A stretch of DNA of 38,617 bases from Bacteroidales bacterium (GTDB lineage: Bacteria > Bacteroidota > Bacteroidia > Bacteroidales > UBA12077). Made by a program: the position numbers and the translations under genes. The stretch lies in NCBI GenBank assembly GCA_030637515.1, contig DAOWGM010000045.1:1-38617 (forward strand), in the 5' to 3' direction. Below, in pieces: positions 37,536 to 38,617 of this stretch (positions are counted from its first letter, which is position 1; each line of letters begins with the position of its first letter). The notes under the pieces were generated by a model. The model made no database searches, had not been told where the DNA came from, and was given only the letters and a program-made list of their open reading frames with translations.

Positions 37536-38617
37536 ATGGTAGTTAAAATTATAGTATTAGCAGCATATGCATTAATGATTATTGGAGTTGGCATTTTAGG
37601 AATGCGAAAAACAAAATCATTTTCCGATTTCTTTTTAGGAGGAGGTAATGTGGGTCCTTGGATGACAGCTTTTTCATATGGAACAGCTTATTTTTCAGCA
37701 GTGGTGTTTATTGGTTTTGCAGGAAAAGTGGGTTGGGGGTTTGGTTTCTCAGGAATATGGATTGGCGTTTTTAATGCACTTATTGGTGTTCTTGGAGTAT
37801 GGGCTATAATGGGTTGGAAAATTAAAAAAATGTCAATCGACTATGGTGTTTCTACCTTAAGTGAATTCCTTGAAAAAAGATACAATAGTAAATATCTAAA
37901 GTTAGCTTCAGCAGTAGCAATATTTGTGTTCTTAGTTCCTTATTCTGCAGCTGTATTTATTGGTTTATCAAAACTTTTTGAAGCTTCATTTCCTGAAATT
38001 GAGTACTGGCATATAGTTGTTGCAATGGGAGTTTTTACTTCAATATATTTAGTATTGGGTGGTTATAAATCCATGACTATGATAGATACTATTTTTGGAA
38101 TGATTATGACTGCAAGTGTAATTGTTTTAGTTTTCTTTACGATAAATAAAGGAGGTGGTGTTGTTTCTATTACCGAAACTTTGTCAAATATAAATCCTAA
38201 ACTAACAGAAGTGGTTGGACCTCCGGGATGGTGGCCATTGTTTTCGCTTATATTTTTAACAAGTGTTGCACCATTTGCAATGCCTCAACTTATTCAGAAA
38301 TTTTATGCAATAAAAGATAGAAGATCAATAAAGATTGGAATGGTTGCATCTACATTTTTTGCTTTATTAATAGGGTGTATTGCATATTTTATTGGGTCAA
38401 CATCACGCGTTTTCTTGAATCCAGGGAATGCTCCATTGACATTCCCTGCGGGTGATGCAAGTGCTTTTGATCCAGATGCTGTAATGCCTGAGCTTTTAAA
38501 TATGGTTGTCCCTGAATCATTAACAATAATTATTTTAATTCTTATTTTGTCAGCTTCAATGTCGACATTGGCTGCTTTAGTCCTTATTTCAAGTTCATCT
38601 GTAGTTAAAGATTTTTA
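37536..38617 (+). CDS. sodium:solute symporter (SSS family), cut by right window edge
   Basis: ATG at 37536, then 360 codons to the edge with no stop; full members are about 480-560 aa, so about a third is missing. Multiple membrane helices: MVVKIIVLAAYALMIIGVGI, then SFSDFFLGGGNVGPWMTAFS. A central SVAPFAMPQLIQKFYAI block and SASMSTLAALVLISSSSVVK follow; the latter corresponds to the sodium-binding helix near TM8 (Ser-Thr pair). Family uptake substrates include proline, pantothenate, acetate, pyruvate and sugars. Nearby hydroxyproline genes and an ADP-forming acyl-CoA ligase make proline-like amino acids or organic acids plausible. Family is secure; substrate is not. Confidence 0.88.
   Translation, partial: MVVKIIVLAAYALMIIGVGILGMRKTKSFSDFFLGGGNVGPWMTAFSYGTAYFSAVVFIGFAGKVGWGFGFSGIWIGVFNALIGVLGVWAIMGWKIKKMSIDYGVSTLSEFLEKRYNSKYLKLASAVAIFVFLVPYSAAVFIGLSKLFEASFPEIEYWHIVVAMGVFTSIYLVLGGYKSMTMIDTIFGMIMTASVIVLVFFTINKGGGVVSITETLSNINPKLTEVVGPPGWWPLFSLIFLTSVAPFAMPQLIQKFYAIKDRRSIKIGMVASTFFALLIGCIAYFIGSTSRVFLNPGNAPLTFPAGDASAFDPDAVMPELLNMVVPESLTIIILILILSASMSTLAALVLISSSSVVKDF

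Overview
The window looks like a chromosome segment of an anaerobic or facultative marine or sediment-type Bacteroidota (my guess is Bacteroidales/Marinilabiliales-like). The evidence is AT-rich DNA, a TonB receptor paired with a DUF4249 lipoprotein, LytS/LytTR regulators, MacB/FtsX-type permeases, a DUF2141 domain, promoters of the Bacteroidetes type (-7 TAnnTTTG) and few Shine-Dalgarno sequences. No rRNA, tRNA, CRISPR array, transposase or phage gene was seen.

Layout. 1-700: start of an efflux membrane-fusion protein, cut by the left edge. 942-6280: LytS-type kinase and LytTR regulator, then a TonB receptor with a DUF4249 lipoprotein, then the 3' remnant of a second LytTR gene. 6457-6834: orphan SiaC-like protein. 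6883-14305 (minus): aprB-aprA-qmoA-qmoB-[four-helix-bundle unit]-qmoC, a complete APS reductase plus its quinone-interacting electron-transfer complex. 14780-26002: M1 peptidase, GNAT acetyltransferase, a tandem pentapeptide protein, a hydrolase-DUF2141 fusion, a small membrane protein with a frameshift-prone A9 run, a membrane LytTR regulator, an FtsX permease, an L-2-hydroxyglutarate-oxidase-like flavoprotein and a small membrane protein. 26190-33664 (minus): orphan hydE, glycyl-radical activase, trans-4-hydroxyproline dehydratase hypD, trans-3-hydroxyproline dehydratase and a secreted C69 dipeptidase, which together read as a collagen or hydroxyproline-peptide catabolic module. 33945-38617 (plus): ADP-forming acyl-CoA synthetase, a 53-aa membrane protein, an outer-membrane porin and a sodium:solute symporter cut by the right edge.

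How the genes fit together. The C69 dipeptidase could release proline or hydroxyproline from peptides. The two dehydratases convert the trans-4 and trans-3 isomers to pyrroline carboxylates, which can be reduced to proline. The ADP-forming synthetase could make ATP from acyl-CoA produced by amino-acid fermentation, and the porin and symporter next to it could bring in the substrate. AprBA-QmoABC interconverts APS and sulfite at the level of the quinone pool, but neither sat nor dsr is in the window, so direction cannot be decided here.

Most interesting points. (1) A 459-bp unit with 31-bp imperfect inverted repeats (27/31) and a 130-aa IVP/S23-type four-helix-bundle gene fills the entire qmoB-qmoC spacer; a related arm (26/31) sits in the aprA-qmoA spacer. 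(2) Apr-Qmo itself in a Bacteroidetes-like genome. (3) The hydroxyproline module beside an orphan HydE. (4) The A9 frameshift site that would add a plausible C-terminal tail. (5) A LytTR gene remnant and paired CGTT direct repeats suggesting the operator. (6) Nested short palindromes, one of them inside a coding region.
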